Origin: Ruminococcus sp. YE282
Lineage (GTDB): Bacteria; Bacillota; Clostridia; Oscillospirales; Acutalibacteraceae
Assembly: GCA_900101355.1 (NCBI GenBank)
Contig: FMUV01000007.1
Location: 1 to 64,000, forward strand
Direction: 5' to 3'
DNA length: 64,000 nt
Shown: one piece after another, positions 33,441 through 42,508 of the stretch
Numbering within the stretch: position 1 is the first letter of the stretch
How the letters are laid out: every line of letters begins with the position of its first letter
Made by a program: the position numbers and the translations under genes
Notes under the pieces: model-generated
Seen by the model: the letters and a program-made list of their open reading frames with translations, nothing else
What the model was told of the DNA's origin: nothing
The model's database searches: none

Positions 33441-34763
33441 ATGAACAAACCCGTAATAGCCATAGTGGGACGCCCAAATGTGGGCAAGTCAACGCTTTTT
33501 AACAAACTTATCGGTCAGCGAATGTCTATTGTTGACGATACCCCCGGCGTTACCCGTGACAGAATTTACGGCGAGGTTGAGTGGTGCGGAAAAAAGGCAT
33601 TTGTTGTAGATACAGGCGGTATTGAGCCTAATTCTGATGATATTATTTTATCGCAAATGCGCCGTCAGGCTCAGCTTGCAATTGATACGGCAAGCGCAAT
33701 TATCCTTGTTACGGATTTAAAGTCTGGACTTGTTGCAACCGATATGGAGGTTGCTCAAATGCTTCAGAAGTCGGGAAAGCCGGTTGTTGTCTGTGTAAAT
33801 AAATGTGACGGAGTTGGTGAGCCTGACCCTGATTTTTATGAATTTTATAATCTCGGACTGGGTGACCCCGTTCAGGTATCTGCCGTTCACGGTCACGGCA
33901 CGGGTGATTTGCTTGACCGAGTTTTTGAGCAGATAAATTTCGGTGACGAGGAATTTGACGATGATTCAATAATCAAGGTTGCGGTAATTGGCAAGCCGAA
34001 TGCAGGAAAATCATCGCTTATCAATAAAATTACCAACGAGGAACGCTGTATAGTTTCTGACATTGCAGGTACCACAAGAGACACAATTGATACCATTGTT
34101 GAAAACAAGTTCGGTACATTCAGCTTTACAGATACCGCAGGTTTGCGCAGACAGAGTAAAATTTACGATAATATCGAAAAATACAGCATTATTCGTGCAA
34201 AAATGGCAATTGAACGCAGTGATGTATGTGTTATTATGATTGACGCAACCGAGGGAATAACCGAACAGGATACCAAAGTTGCAGGTCTTGCTCACGAGGC
34301 GGGCAGAGCTTGTATTTTGGCAGTAAACAAGTGGGATGCCATCGAAAAGAACGATAAGACGATGCAGGAGTTTCGCAAAAAACTTGACGCAGACTTTGCG
34401 TTTATGTCTTATGCTCCGCAGGTGTTTATTTCTGCCAAAACAGGAATGAGGCTTGATAAGCTGTTTGAGCTTATCATCAGTTCAAATGAATCCGCCAATC
34501 GCCGCATAAGAACCGGAATGCTTAATGAGCTTTTAGCACAGGCTACCACAAGAGTTCAGCCTCCGTCAGATAAAGGAAAAAGGTTAAAAATCTTTTATAT
34601 GACTCAGGCATCAGTAAAGCCGCCTACCTTTGTTTTCTTTTGCAATGACGCCCAGCTGTTCCATTTTTCATATCAACGCTATCTTGAAAACAGAATCCGT
34701 GAAACCTTTGGGCTTGAGGGTACTCCTATAAGAATAATCATCAGAGAACGAGGAGAAAGATAA
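33441..34763 (+). CDS. der: Ribosome biogenesis GTPase Der (EngA)
   Basis: This 440-residue essential GTPase acts in 50S subunit assembly. It has two tandem G domains, the first with GRPNVGKS (8-15), DTPGVTRD and NKCD, the second with GKPNAGKS (about 183-190), DIAGTTRD and NKWD. A C-terminal KH-like domain follows. Length is typical. The stop overlaps the plsY start by one base, a common der-plsY pairing in Firmicutes. Confidence 0.97.
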   Translation: MNKPVIAIVGRPNVGKSTLFNKLIGQRMSIVDDTPGVTRDRIYGEVEWCGKKAFVVDTGGIEPNSDDIILSQMRRQAQLAIDTASAIILVTDLKSGLVATDMEVAQMLQKSGKPVVVCVNKCDGVGEPDPDFYEFYNLGLGDPVQVSAVHGHGTGDLLDRVFEQINFGDEEFDDDSIIKVAVIGKPNAGKSSLINKITNEERCIVSDIAGTTRDTIDTIVENKFGTFSFTDTAGLRRQSKIYDNIEKYSIIRAKMAIERSDVCVIMIDATEGITEQDTKVAGLAHEAGRACILAVNKWDAIEKNDKTMQEFRKKLDADFAFMSYAPQVFISAKTGMRLDKLFELIISSNESANRRIRTGMLNELLAQATTRVQPPSDKGKRLKIFYMTQASVKPPTFVFFCNDAQLFHFSYQRYLENRIRETFGLEGTPIRIIIRERGER

Positions 34764-35476
34764 TGGATTTTTATTTAACCTTTTTTGTCGAAAATTGGTG
34801 GAGATTTTTATTAGCTGCAATTTCAGCCTATCTTCTCGGCAGTATTAATACCGCAATCGTAGTCACAAAGATTGTGACAAAGGGCAAACAGGACATCCGT
34901 CAGCTTGGCAGCGGAAATGCAGGTTTTACCAATGTTTTAAGGAGCATTGGTAAAGTTCCCGCAATTATAACAATAGTCAGCGACGCACTCAAATGTATTA
35001 TTGCTGTTTTAATCGGCGGTTTTATATTTTCTTCCATTTCGGCAGATACCCAGATGTTACAGGGAGAATTTATAAACTGCGGCAAGTATGTTGCCGGAAT
35101 TTTCTGTATTCTCGGTCATTCATATCCTGTCTATTTCCACTTTAAAGGCGGTAAGGGTGTCGTAGCTGCAGCGGCGTTAATGGCAACTGAAGACTGGCGA
35201 GTGTTTATTTTAATAATAACAACCTTTTTGATATTGTTTTTTGCCACAAAGATTATTTCACTTTCAAGCATAATTTGCTCAGGTCTTTATCCGATTTACA
35301 CATTCTTGATAACATTTATATTCGATTATCTTAACTCTGATTATTCAGTTTCATATGTTGTCCTGTCAACGCTGGCAACGTTAATTATCGGCGTGTTTGT
35401 AATTGTTAAACACAAGTCTAACATAGGACGGCTTATAAGAGGAGAAGAAAAGAAAATCACAGCCAAAAAGAAATGA
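34763..35476 (+). CDS. plsY: Glycerol-3-phosphate acyltransferase PlsY
   Basis: This 237-residue integral membrane enzyme uses acyl-phosphate to acylate glycerol 3-phosphate, the first step of phospholipid synthesis. Motifs are YLLGSINTAIV, LGSGNAGFTNVLRSIGK (motif 1) and HFKGGKGVVAAAALM (motif 3). It has five or more hydrophobic helices. It is slightly longer than Bacillus PlsY because of an extension around residues 95-110. In Bacillus gpsA and spoIVA surround der; here they are absent and a HIT gene follows. Confidence 0.95.
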   Translation: MDFYLTFFVENWWRFLLAAISAYLLGSINTAIVVTKIVTKGKQDIRQLGSGNAGFTNVLRSIGKVPAIITIVSDALKCIIAVLIGGFIFSSISADTQMLQGEFINCGKYVAGIFCILGHSYPVYFHFKGGKGVVAAAALMATEDWRVFILIITTFLILFFATKIISLSSIICSGLYPIYTFLITFIFDYLNSDYSVSYVVLSTLATLIIGVFVIVKHKSNIGRLIRGEEKKITAKKK

Positions 35477-35480
35477 TATA

Positions 35481-35509
35481 TTGACCTTGTACAATATTAG
35501 TTGTAGAAT
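35481..35509 (+). promoter_or_regulatory. Promoter of HIT-phosphoribosyltransferase genes
   Basis: TTGACC, a 17-base spacer and TAGAAT lie about 33 bases upstream of the HIT start codon. Confidence 0.55.
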
Positions 35510-35541
35510 ATATACGGAATATTTATGAAAGGAAGATTAGC

Positions 35542-35883
35542 TTGGCTGATTGTATTTTTTGCAAAATAGTTGACGGCTCAATTCCGTCAAAAAAGGTTTA
35601 TGAGGACGATAAAATCCTTGCTTTCTATGACCTTGAACCACAGGCACCCGTTCATGTGCTTGTTGTACCAAAACAGCACATTTGCTGTGCAAATGAAATT
35701 AATGAATCAAATGCAGAAATTGTTGCATACATATTCACAAAAATTCCGGAAATAACCAAAAAGCTCGGACTTGACAATGGATACCGTATTGTCAATAACT
35801 GCGGCGAGGACGGTTGTCAGAGTGTAAAGCATCTGCACTTCCATATTCTCGGAGGTAAAAAGCTTAACGGTGCTATGTGTTGA
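35542..35883 (+). CDS. HIT-family nucleotide hydrolase
   Basis: This 113-residue histidine triad protein (HinT type) probably hydrolyses AMP-lysine or other adenosine phosphoramidates. The C-terminal triad is KHLHFHILGG. The N-terminus starts with ADCIFCKIVDGSIPS, where two cysteines may hold zinc. The start is TTG with GAAAGGAAG seven bases upstream. The downstream phosphoribosyltransferase gene follows immediately, with its GAGGAG site at the HIT stop. Confidence 0.93.
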   Translation: MADCIFCKIVDGSIPSKKVYEDDKILAFYDLEPQAPVHVLVVPKQHICCANEINESNAEIVAYIFTKIPEITKKLGLDNGYRIVNNCGEDGCQSVKHLHFHILGGKKLNGAMC

Positions 35884-35897
35884 GGAGAGTTGAAAAG

Positions 35898-36434
35898 ATG
35901 AAATCATATAAAATGAAAATTGCCGGACTTGAGCGTGAGCTTGAACTTTTTCCGGTAGACGACAAAATTGACATTGCGGCATTCATTATGTTCGGCGATG
36001 TTGAAATCACCAAAAAGGTTGCGGAAGAACTTTTGAAAATTTGCCCCGAACACGACGTAGTTGTTACAGCCGAGGCAAAAGGTATTCCGCTTTGCTACGA
36101 AATGGCACGCCAGGGCTGTCAGAATTATGTTGTTGCCCGCAAAGGCTTAAAGGTTTATATGCGTAATCCTATCGAAGTTGAGGTTAATTCTATTACTACC
36201 CTTAAAACGCAGAAACTCTATTTGGGCGAAAATGACGCCGAGTTCCTTAAAGGCAAGCGTGTACTCATAGTTGATGACGTTGTATCAACAGGAGAAAGCC
36301 TTAACGCTCTTGAAAAACTTGTAAAACTTACCGGAGCCGAGGTTGTGGGTAAGGCTGCTGTTCTTGCCGAGGGTGACGCTAAAAACAGAAAAGATTTTGT
36401 TTACCTTGGTGAACTTCCTCTGTTCTTTAAATAA
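35898..36434 (+). CDS. Phosphoribosyltransferase (adenine PRTase-like)
   Basis: This 178-residue type I phosphoribosyltransferase has the PRPP-binding motif VLIVDDVVSTGESLNAL (about residues 122-138), and TAEAKGIPLCYEMA as the flexible-loop side. The architecture resembles adenine or xanthine phosphoribosyltransferases of purine salvage. The exact base cannot be told from sequence. The ATG is chosen because GAGGAGAG lies about ten bases upstream, while an in-frame ATG seven codons earlier overlaps the HIT gene end. Confidence 0.82.
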   Translation: MKSYKMKIAGLERELELFPVDDKIDIAAFIMFGDVEITKKVAEELLKICPEHDVVVTAEAKGIPLCYEMARQGCQNYVVARKGLKVYMRNPIEVEVNSITTLKTQKLYLGENDAEFLKGKRVLIVDDVVSTGESLNALEKLVKLTGAEVVGKAAVLAEGDAKNRKDFVYLGELPLFFK

Positions 36435-36500
36435 TTGCTACTAAATTATAATAAAAAGTATTACTTGTATTAATTGTTGATTTAATATTGGAGAATCACT

Positions 36501-38678
36501 ATGAAACGACCGCTTGGATTGATTGGAATAACCTATCTGTCTGTCCTTGCGGTCGTTTTTTACTTTTATAACAGCGTGATTATTATTGCAGTCTTATGTC
36601 TGTCTGCCTTATCTGTAATAGTTGCGTTTGTTTTAAAACTTCGCAGTTATAACAAAGCAATTTGCAATTCCTTAATTGCAGTTGGAATTACTTCACTTTG
36701 TGCAATAGCTGCAATTACCCTGTATACAAACTTTGTTTATAACCCTATTATACAGGAATATTCTGATAAAGAAATAAAAATCAGCGGCTATGTGTGCGAC
36801 GAAGTGCAAAAGCGTGAAAAATCCTGCACATATACAGTGCACGCTGATGAAATAAACGGCGAAAAAGCAAATGTAAAAATTAACTTTATCTCTTACAGTT
36901 ATTTGGATATATCGGAATTTGACCGCATTACCGCAACGGTCACGCCGCAGGCAAACGATACATCTTACCTTTTGAGTAAAGGTATATATTTTTCGGCATA
37001 TGAGGATAGTTTTGAAATTTCAAGTACAGGCGAAAAACAATTTTCATTGTACGGTTATGCAGTGAACGCACGCAAAGCCCTTAATAATTCACTTGACAGC
37101 CTGATGTCCGAAAGTCCGTCATCACTATGCAAAGCGGTTTTGCTTGGCGAAAAGCAAGCACTTTCCTATGATGTTAAAGACATTTTTTCAAAAACCGGAA
37201 CTTCGTTCTTAATTGTAGTTTCCGGAATGCATTTGGCTATTGCGATGGGACTCATTTTATTTCTGATAAAGATAATCACAAACAATCAAATCGTACATTG
37301 CGTTGCGGTTCTGCTGATTGTTACTGCGTATTCTGCTGTTACGGGATTTACTCCGTCAATAGTGCGTTCGGGTATTATGGTTGGACTTACGTACTTGGCT
37401 CCTGTCTTTTTCAGCCAATCCGACAGTCTTAATTCACTTGGCATTGCCGCAATTATTTTAACGGCGTTTAATCCTTATTCGGTCGGAGATATAGGAATAT
37501 TACTTTCGTTTTCTGCAACTCTCGGAATAATATTGTGGGCAAAAAGAATTTATGTTTACATAATAACAAAATTTAAACTTAGACGGAGAATATTAAAAAA
37601 CTTGGTTAAAGCAATTGCTGTTTCACTTTCAGCTACATTGTGGGTAATTCCGATAACTGTTATCGCATTTGGCACAATTTCTCCGCTTACTGTATTTATT
37701 GCATTTATTTGCGAGCCTTTGGTCAGCCTTATACTTGACTTTGCGTTGATAGCTTCGGTTTTGTATATTTGTCCGATAATATCGTTTTTGGCTTATCCGT
37801 TTGGTTTGGCGGCAGGCATAGTCAGCAAATTTGTTATACAAATAATGAAGTTGTTTGCCAAGGTTCCGTTTTGCACCGTGCAGGCTGATAAAATTTATTT
37901 TTATGTTTGGCTTGCAGTTTCTGTTGTGCTGGTTATAGTTGGCTATTTGATTAAGGTAAAAATATTCTACATAAGAACTTCGGTTGCTCTGTCGGCGGTC
38001 ACACTTGTGCTTGGCTGGGCATTATATTCGATAGTTGATTACAACAGCGTAACTTTAAATGTTTATTACAGCCAAGGTGTTACTGCGGTTGTCAGGAACG
38101 GAAACAATGCCACAATTCTGTCTTGCGGCGGAACAAATAAGTATCGATATGCTGTTACTCAGTCCTTATCAACCGACTTAAGTTCTGTTGATAATATAAT
38201 AATTCCAAATCAGAAAAATAAATATTCTAAATATCTTCCGTCATTACTTGATGAATTTGACGTATCCAATGTTTTGGTATATGATAAGAACAGCGAAAAT
38301 CAGGAAATGCTTGAAAACTATGACGGATTCAGGCGCAGCGTCTTTGGGGACAATGTCAGTTTTTCGCTTAGGCTCAACTCTAATACTAACGACACGATAT
38401 ACGCTTTTGACGGAATAACCGTGCAGTATATAGTGACAAACAATTCCTCAATATTATTCCTACCGTCGGGTGCCGATATATCTAAATTGCCCGAAAATAT
38501 TTTAAGCGTTGATTATATCTTGACGGACGGAGTATCTGAAAATTCTGACCTGCTTAACTGTCAGAGCATAATTTTTGCGGGTAAAGAAGAAGATTTTGAA
38601 AAATCAGAGTATGAGCTGAGTTTGATTTCAGAAAATATTATAACGGCGTTTGATGATAAAACCGAAATAAAACTTTAA
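36501..38678 (+). CDS. comEC: ComEC/Rec2-family DNA uptake channel
   Basis: This 725-residue polytopic membrane protein has N-terminal helices, an OB-like extracellular segment (about 75-180) and the Competence domain with FLIVVSGMHLAIAMGLILF (about 235-255). More helices run up to residue 515. The C-terminal 200 residues correspond in position to the metallo-beta-lactamase domain of full-length ComEC. The metal-binding HxHxDH motif is absent there (sequence near IIPNQKNKYSKYL), so that domain looks degenerate. A 10-bp inverted repeat starts at the fourth base of the ORF. ComEC normally imports single-stranded DNA in transformation. Confidence 0.88.
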   Translation: MKRPLGLIGITYLSVLAVVFYFYNSVIIIAVLCLSALSVIVAFVLKLRSYNKAICNSLIAVGITSLCAIAAITLYTNFVYNPIIQEYSDKEIKISGYVCDEVQKREKSCTYTVHADEINGEKANVKINFISYSYLDISEFDRITATVTPQANDTSYLLSKGIYFSAYEDSFEISSTGEKQFSLYGYAVNARKALNNSLDSLMSESPSSLCKAVLLGEKQALSYDVKDIFSKTGTSFLIVVSGMHLAIAMGLILFLIKIITNNQIVHCVAVLLIVTAYSAVTGFTPSIVRSGIMVGLTYLAPVFFSQSDSLNSLGIAAIILTAFNPYSVGDIGILLSFSATLGIILWAKRIYVYIITKFKLRRRILKNLVKAIAVSLSATLWVIPITVIAFGTISPLTVFIAFICEPLVSLILDFALIASVLYICPIISFLAYPFGLAAGIVSKFVIQIMKLFAKVPFCTVQADKIYFYVWLAVSVVLVIVGYLIKVKIFYIRTSVALSAVTLVLGWALYSIVDYNSVTLNVYYSQGVTAVVRNGNNATILSCGGTNKYRYAVTQSLSTDLSSVDNIIIPNQKNKYSKYLPSLLDEFDVSNVLVYDKNSENQEMLENYDGFRRSVFGDNVSFSLRLNSNTNDTIYAFDGITVQYIVTNNSSILFLPSGADISKLPENILSVDYILTDGVSENSDLLNCQSIIFAGKEEDFEKSEYELSLISENIITAFDDKTEIKL
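36504..36562 (+). repeat. Inverted repeat inside the start of comEC
   Basis: AAACGACCGC and GCGGTCGTTT are perfect 10-bp arms 35 bases apart, the right arm followed by a T-tract (TTTTACTTTT). Transcribed RNA could form a terminator-like stem in the first 20 codons. The loop is long and the DNA is coding, so it may be fortuitous. Confidence 0.35.
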
Positions 38679-38688
38679 CGGAGGAAAA

Positions 38689-39750
38689 ATGGCTTCTATA
38701 ACCGAAACTGAACTAAAAAAACAAATTAAATCAAAACAATTTTCACCCGTTTATCTTATTTACGGTTCCGAGCAAATGTTTGTAAAGCATTACACGCAAA
38801 AGCTTGTCGATGCGATAGTCGGCAAAAAGCCGTCCGAGTTTGGATTTCATCAGTTTAGCGGACAGATAAATCTTACCGATTTTGCGGTAGCTGTTCAGGC
38901 TGCGCCGTTTTTCAGCGAGTATAATTGTGTTCTTGCGACAGATGTGTTTTTTGATTTGATGAAACCGTCCGAAATTGACTATTTTAAGGAGATTGCCCAG
39001 TCAGTCGGCGGCGCTTCGGTTTTAATAATTTCTATGCCGTCCTATGTTCCGATAAAGCAGGCAAAGGCATTTCAGTCTATTGTAAAATCTGTTGAAAAGC
39101 ACGGTTCGGTTTGCAAATTTGATAAGCTCAGTCAATCTATGCTTGAGCGGTATATTGCCAAATGGGCAAACGAAAACGGTAAAACTATTTCGCATATCAA
39201 TGCTTCAAAGTTGATTTCTTACTGCGGACAGGATTTGAACCTGTTGAAAAATGAAACCGAAAAAATAAGTGCGTATGCCTCCGGAGCGGAGATAACGCTT
39301 GATGATATTGATAAACTTGCAACTACAACAAACGTTGAAATTAAGGTATATGCAATGTCTGACGCCGTTTTGAATAATGACGGACAAAGAGCTTTCACAA
39401 CTCTTGACAATCTTATGTATCAACAGGAAAAGCCCCAGATAATCCTCAGCGCGCTTTCTTCGGCGTATGTTGATGCATATAGAATCAGGGTTGCCGACGA
39501 GTGCGGAGTTTTGCAAAATGAGCTTGTCTCCGATTTTGACGGCTACAAGTCACGGGCGTTTGCTCTTGGAAAGGCTCGAACAGCCACCAGAAGAGTGTCA
39601 ACCGAAGCTTTACGCAAGAGTCTTGATGTGTTGGTTGAGGCTGATACAAAAATGAAAACAAGCCTGAAAGATCAAAAAACAACTTTCAGACCATTTATGG
39701 AACAGCTCATTGCTCGGCTTTTGCTTATTGCAAAGGAGGGCAGGGTGTAG
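38689..39750 (+). CDS. holA: DNA polymerase III delta subunit
   Basis: This 353-residue clamp-loader subunit (YqeN) opens the beta clamp. It has an N-terminal FSPVYLIYGSEQMFVKHY and later YISYCGQDLNLLKNETEKI-type helices typical of HolA. The gene follows comEC by ten bases with GGAGGAAAA, a pairing conserved in Firmicutes (comEC-holA). It is joined directly to rnmV. Confidence 0.93.
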   Translation: MASITETELKKQIKSKQFSPVYLIYGSEQMFVKHYTQKLVDAIVGKKPSEFGFHQFSGQINLTDFAVAVQAAPFFSEYNCVLATDVFFDLMKPSEIDYFKEIAQSVGGASVLIISMPSYVPIKQAKAFQSIVKSVEKHGSVCKFDKLSQSMLERYIAKWANENGKTISHINASKLISYCGQDLNLLKNETEKISAYASGAEITLDDIDKLATTTNVEIKVYAMSDAVLNNDGQRAFTTLDNLMYQQEKPQIILSALSSAYVDAYRIRVADECGVLQNELVSDFDGYKSRAFALGKARTATRRVSTEALRKSLDVLVEADTKMKTSLKDQKTTFRPFMEQLIARLLLIAKEGRV

Positions 39751-40344
39751 ATGATAAAAATTAAAGAAGCGGTAATTGTTGAGGGTAGATATGACAAAAT
39801 AAAACTTTCATCAATCGTAGATGCGCCGATAATTGAAACAAACGGCTTTAGGGTATTTGCGGATAAAGAAAAACAAAACCTGATTAGGCAAATTGCCGAG
39901 GCAAGAGGTATTCTTATTCTGACCGACAGCGACGGCGCCGGGTTTGTCATCCGCAATTTTCTTAACGGTGTAGTTGATAAATCAAAAATTAAGCATTGTT
40001 ACATTCCTCAGATTGCAGGCAAAGAAAAACGCAAAGCACAAAAAAGCAAAGAGGGCTTTTTGGGAGTAGAGGGGATAAACGATGACGTGATTATTGATGC
40101 AATTCGCAAAAGCGGAGCAACGATAATCGGCAAATCCGAATCTCCAAATCATAACATTGAAAAGGCTGATTTATTTTATCTTGGACTTACCGGTTCGCAG
40201 AATGCTGCCGAAAATCGAAAAAAGTTATTAAAACACCTTAACTTGCCAAGCTATCTTTCTACCAATGCTATGCTTACCGCAATTAATTGTCTGTATACAT
40301 ATGACGAGCTGAAAAATATGCTCTGTGAAATTGGTATCAATTGA
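39751..40344 (+). CDS. rnmV: Ribonuclease M5
   Basis: This 197-residue Toprim-domain nuclease matures 5S rRNA. Toprim motifs are VEGRYDKIKL (residues 9-18, catalytic Glu) and ILTDSDGAGFVIR (metal-binding D-x-D). GVEGINDDVIIDAI and the C-terminal DUF4093 part are also visible. The ATG directly follows the holA TAG with no gap; AAAGGAGGG is inside the holA end. In Bacillus it normally sits near ksgA, so its place behind holA is a local variation. Confidence 0.9.
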   Translation: MIKIKEAVIVEGRYDKIKLSSIVDAPIIETNGFRVFADKEKQNLIRQIAEARGILILTDSDGAGFVIRNFLNGVVDKSKIKHCYIPQIAGKEKRKAQKSKEGFLGVEGINDDVIIDAIRKSGATIIGKSESPNHNIEKADLFYLGLTGSQNAAENRKKLLKHLNLPSYLSTNAMLTAINCLYTYDELKNMLCEIGIN

Positions 40345-40455
40345 TATAATCTGATTTTAAGATTGTGGGGAATATTACGTCTTTTAATGTAAGTTGTAAT
40401 CTTCCGCAGGAACCAAAAGAATCTAACGCTCACTTTGAATTTGCAAGCGTTTTTT

Positions 40456-40493
40456 GTTTGCTATAAGCAAAGCAGAGTGTTGCTTTAATTTGA
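40456..40493 (+). repeat. Intergenic repeat copy A
   Basis: TTTGCTATAAGCAAA (a small hairpin) is followed by GCAGAGTGTTGCTTTAATTTGA. The last part matches copy B (reverse strand near 52,850) over about 20 bases and resembles copies C and D. Confidence 0.45.
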
Positions 40494-40514
40494 ATATTTA
40501 ATGCTTAACGCATA

Positions 40515-40553
40515 AAAATCACCGACTTTTGAAACACTAAAGTCGGTGATTTT
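40515..40553 (+). terminator. Perfect 15-bp hairpin abutting a start codon
   Basis: AAAATCACCGACTTT and AAAGTCGGTGATTTT pair perfectly around a 9-base loop. The right arm ends in TTTT and the next base is the A of the downstream ATG. It has the form of a bidirectional terminator, yet it also contains the only sequence (GGTG) able to act as a ribosome site for that gene. Confidence 0.8.
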
Positions 40554-40946
40554 ATGATTAAATTAAAAATTAAGCATACATTAAAATTGTTTGTATTCGG
40601 AGGTACAGGCTACGGATTGCTTGAAATTCTTTGGAGAGGAAAAACGCATTGGTCAATGCTTATTACCGGCGGAATGTGTTTTGTGTGGCTTACAAGCCTG
40701 TTCAAAAAATGCGCAAAGATGAAAATGCCTAAAAAATGTTTGCTTGGCAGTGCGGTGATTACATCAGCAGAATTTGTCTGCGGATGTATTGTGAACCTAA
40801 AGTATAAAATGAATGTTTGGGATTATTCCAAGTGCAAATTTAATATCAAAGGACAGATTTGTCCGTTTTACAGTATGTTGTGGGCATTGCTATGTATCCC
40901 GATAAGCATGGTTTGTACCGTTGTTTCCAAAAAAGAAAAAGGTTGA
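40554..40946 (+). CDS. CmpB-like putative transporter membrane protein
   Basis: This 130-residue protein has four predicted membrane helices (FGGTGYGLLEILW; SMLITGGMCFVWL; LLGSAVITSAEFVCG; MLWALLCIPISMVCTVV). The signature NVWDYSKCKFNIKGQICPFY is characteristic of the ABC_trans_CmpB (putative ABC transporter type IV) family. Substrate and partners are unknown. The start codon touches a 15-bp hairpin, so translation may need that stem to be open. The end overlaps a bidirectional terminator shared with the convergent CNNM gene. Confidence 0.75.
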   Translation: MIKLKIKHTLKLFVFGGTGYGLLEILWRGKTHWSMLITGGMCFVWLTSLFKKCAKMKMPKKCLLGSAVITSAEFVCGCIVNLKYKMNVWDYSKCKFNIKGQICPFYSMLWALLCIPISMVCTVVSKKEKG

Positions 40947-40969
40947 CTTATTCGTCAACCTTTTTTTCA
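40937..40969. terminator. Bidirectional terminator between convergent genes
   Basis: AAAAAGGTTGAC and GTCAACCTTTTT form a perfect stem with a 6-base loop, flanked by A- and T-runs. It includes the stop codons of both the CmpB-like gene and the CNNM gene. Confidence 0.9.
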
Positions 40970-42267
40970 TCATCAATATCTTTTGGATTTTGGTCGTCGT
41001 TTTTAATTTCCGTTTCTGTGCCGTCAAGCTTTTTTACAACAACACGCAGGATTCTTTGGTTCTTAACTTCCATAACCGTAAATCTAAATCCGTTGGCATC
41101 AAAGCTTTCACGCTTATGCGGAATTGTTCCGGCACGCTCAAGTATAAATCCGCCGACAGTAACCGAATCGCTTTCTATTGAATCTTCGTCCATATCAAAC
41201 AATCCGAGCAAATCGGAAAAATCCATATCTCCGTTAACCAAAAATTCATTTTTGCCGATTTTGTAATAGTTATGTTCAATTTCTTCGTCTTCGTCCCAAA
41301 TATCGCCGACGATTTCTTCAATAAGGTCTTCCATGGTTACAATTCCCAAGGTTCCGCCGTATTCATCGGTAACTATGGCAAGATGAATTTTGGTTCGCTT
41401 AAAAGCACTTAAAATTTTTGATAATTGCTGAGATTTAAATACAAAATACGGCGGCTGTATGATGTCACGAAGTTTCGGAGCCTTGCCGTCCGCCAATGAT
41501 TCAAGGTAATCCCTTGTGTGAAGGATACCGATAATATTGTCGATTGTATCTTCATAAACCGGAATACGTGAATATCTGTTTTCTATAATTATTTCTTTAA
41601 TCTTTTCTTCCGAATTGGCAATATTTATAAATGTTACATCAACTCTTGGGGTGAGAATTTCTTCTGCCGTGGTTTCGTCAAAATCAAGTGCGGAACGAAC
41701 CATTTCGCTTTCGCTTTCCTCAAGAACGCCCTCTTCTTCAATGCTTTCAACAATGTATTTAAGCTCGTTTTCGGTAACCGACGGCTTTGCATCCTTGCTT
41801 CCCGCAATTTTGAGTGCAAGGGTTTTCAGATTTGAAAATATGAATATTAACGGCGTGAGTATAATTGTCAAGGTTTTTAAAAAACCGGCTACTTTCATTG
41901 AGTAAGAATCACAATGTTCTTTTGCAACGCATTTTGGAATAATTTCACCAAAAGTAAGAACCAACAGCGTTGTAATACCCGTTGCAATTGCAGAACCGGC
42001 GTCTCCGAAAAGATTTAAACACAGCACGGTTGCAATTGAGGATGACGCAAGGTTTACAACATTGTTGCAGATTAAGATTGCAGTAAGCGCATTGTCAAAG
42101 TGATTGATTATATACAGCACATTTTTTGCCTTTTTATCACCGCTTTCGGCGCGTTGTTGAGTACGAATTTTGTTTACAAACGAAAATGCCGTTTCTGTCG
42201 CCGAAAAAAATGCCGATAGAGCAACAAGAATTGTGATGATGATAATCATAACAGCTTCTGATGACAA
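40948..42267 (-). CDS. CNNM/CorC-family protein (DUF21, CBS, CorC_HlyC)
   Basis: This 439-residue membrane protein of the hemolysin-C/MpfA family has an N-terminal DUF21 domain with four helices. Its first helix contains LSAFFSATETAFSFVN. Two CBS domains (ILTPRVDVTFINIA and GILHTRDYLESLADG) and a C-terminal CorC_HlyC domain follow. Such proteins export magnesium or relate to sodium/cobalt tolerance. The start is TTG with GGAGTG eight bases upstream; an ATG five codons later is an alternative. It is transcribed divergently from tepA. Confidence 0.9.
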   Translation of the reverse strand: MSSEAVMIIIITILVALSAFFSATETAFSFVNKIRTQQRAESGDKKAKNVLYIINHFDNALTAILICNNVVNLASSSIATVLCLNLFGDAGSAIATGITTLLVLTFGEIIPKCVAKEHCDSYSMKVAGFLKTLTIILTPLIFIFSNLKTLALKIAGSKDAKPSVTENELKYIVESIEEEGVLEESESEMVRSALDFDETTAEEILTPRVDVTFINIANSEEKIKEIIIENRYSRIPVYEDTIDNIIGILHTRDYLESLADGKAPKLRDIIQPPYFVFKSQQLSKILSAFKRTKIHLAIVTDEYGGTLGIVTMEDLIEEIVGDIWDEDEEIEHNYYKIGKNEFLVNGDMDFSDLLGLFDMDEDSIESDSVTVGGFILERAGTIPHKRESFDANGFRFTVMEVKNQRILRVVVKKLDGTETEIKNDDQNPKDIDDEKKVDE

Positions 42268-42359
42268 GTAAATATCACTCCATAAATTTATATATTTTCT
42301 TTTATAGTACAATAATTCTTTTAAATAATTATTACTTATTAGAAAAAAGAATAAAAAGA

Positions 42360-42388
42360 TTGAAAAATACTGCCATAAATGGTATAAT
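42360..42388 (+). promoter_or_regulatory. tepA upstream promoter 1
   Basis: TTGAAA, a 17-base spacer and TATAAT. Its -10 context ATGGTATAATCA is repeated at the second promoter 61 bases downstream. Confidence 0.7.
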
Positions 42389-42421
42389 CAATTTGTAAAC
42401 ATTCTTAATTGTATTTAATTG

Positions 42422-42449
42422 TTGTATTTGTTATTCTGTATGGTATAAT
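42422..42449 (+). promoter_or_regulatory. tepA upstream promoter 2
   Basis: TTGTAT, a 16-base spacer and TATAAT, about 60 bases before the tepA start codon. It is tandem with promoter 1. Confidence 0.7.
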
Positions 42450-42508
42450 CATATTAAATACATTTTATCGCACTTTCGGGAGAACATATATTTCGGAGGT
42501 GCATTGTT

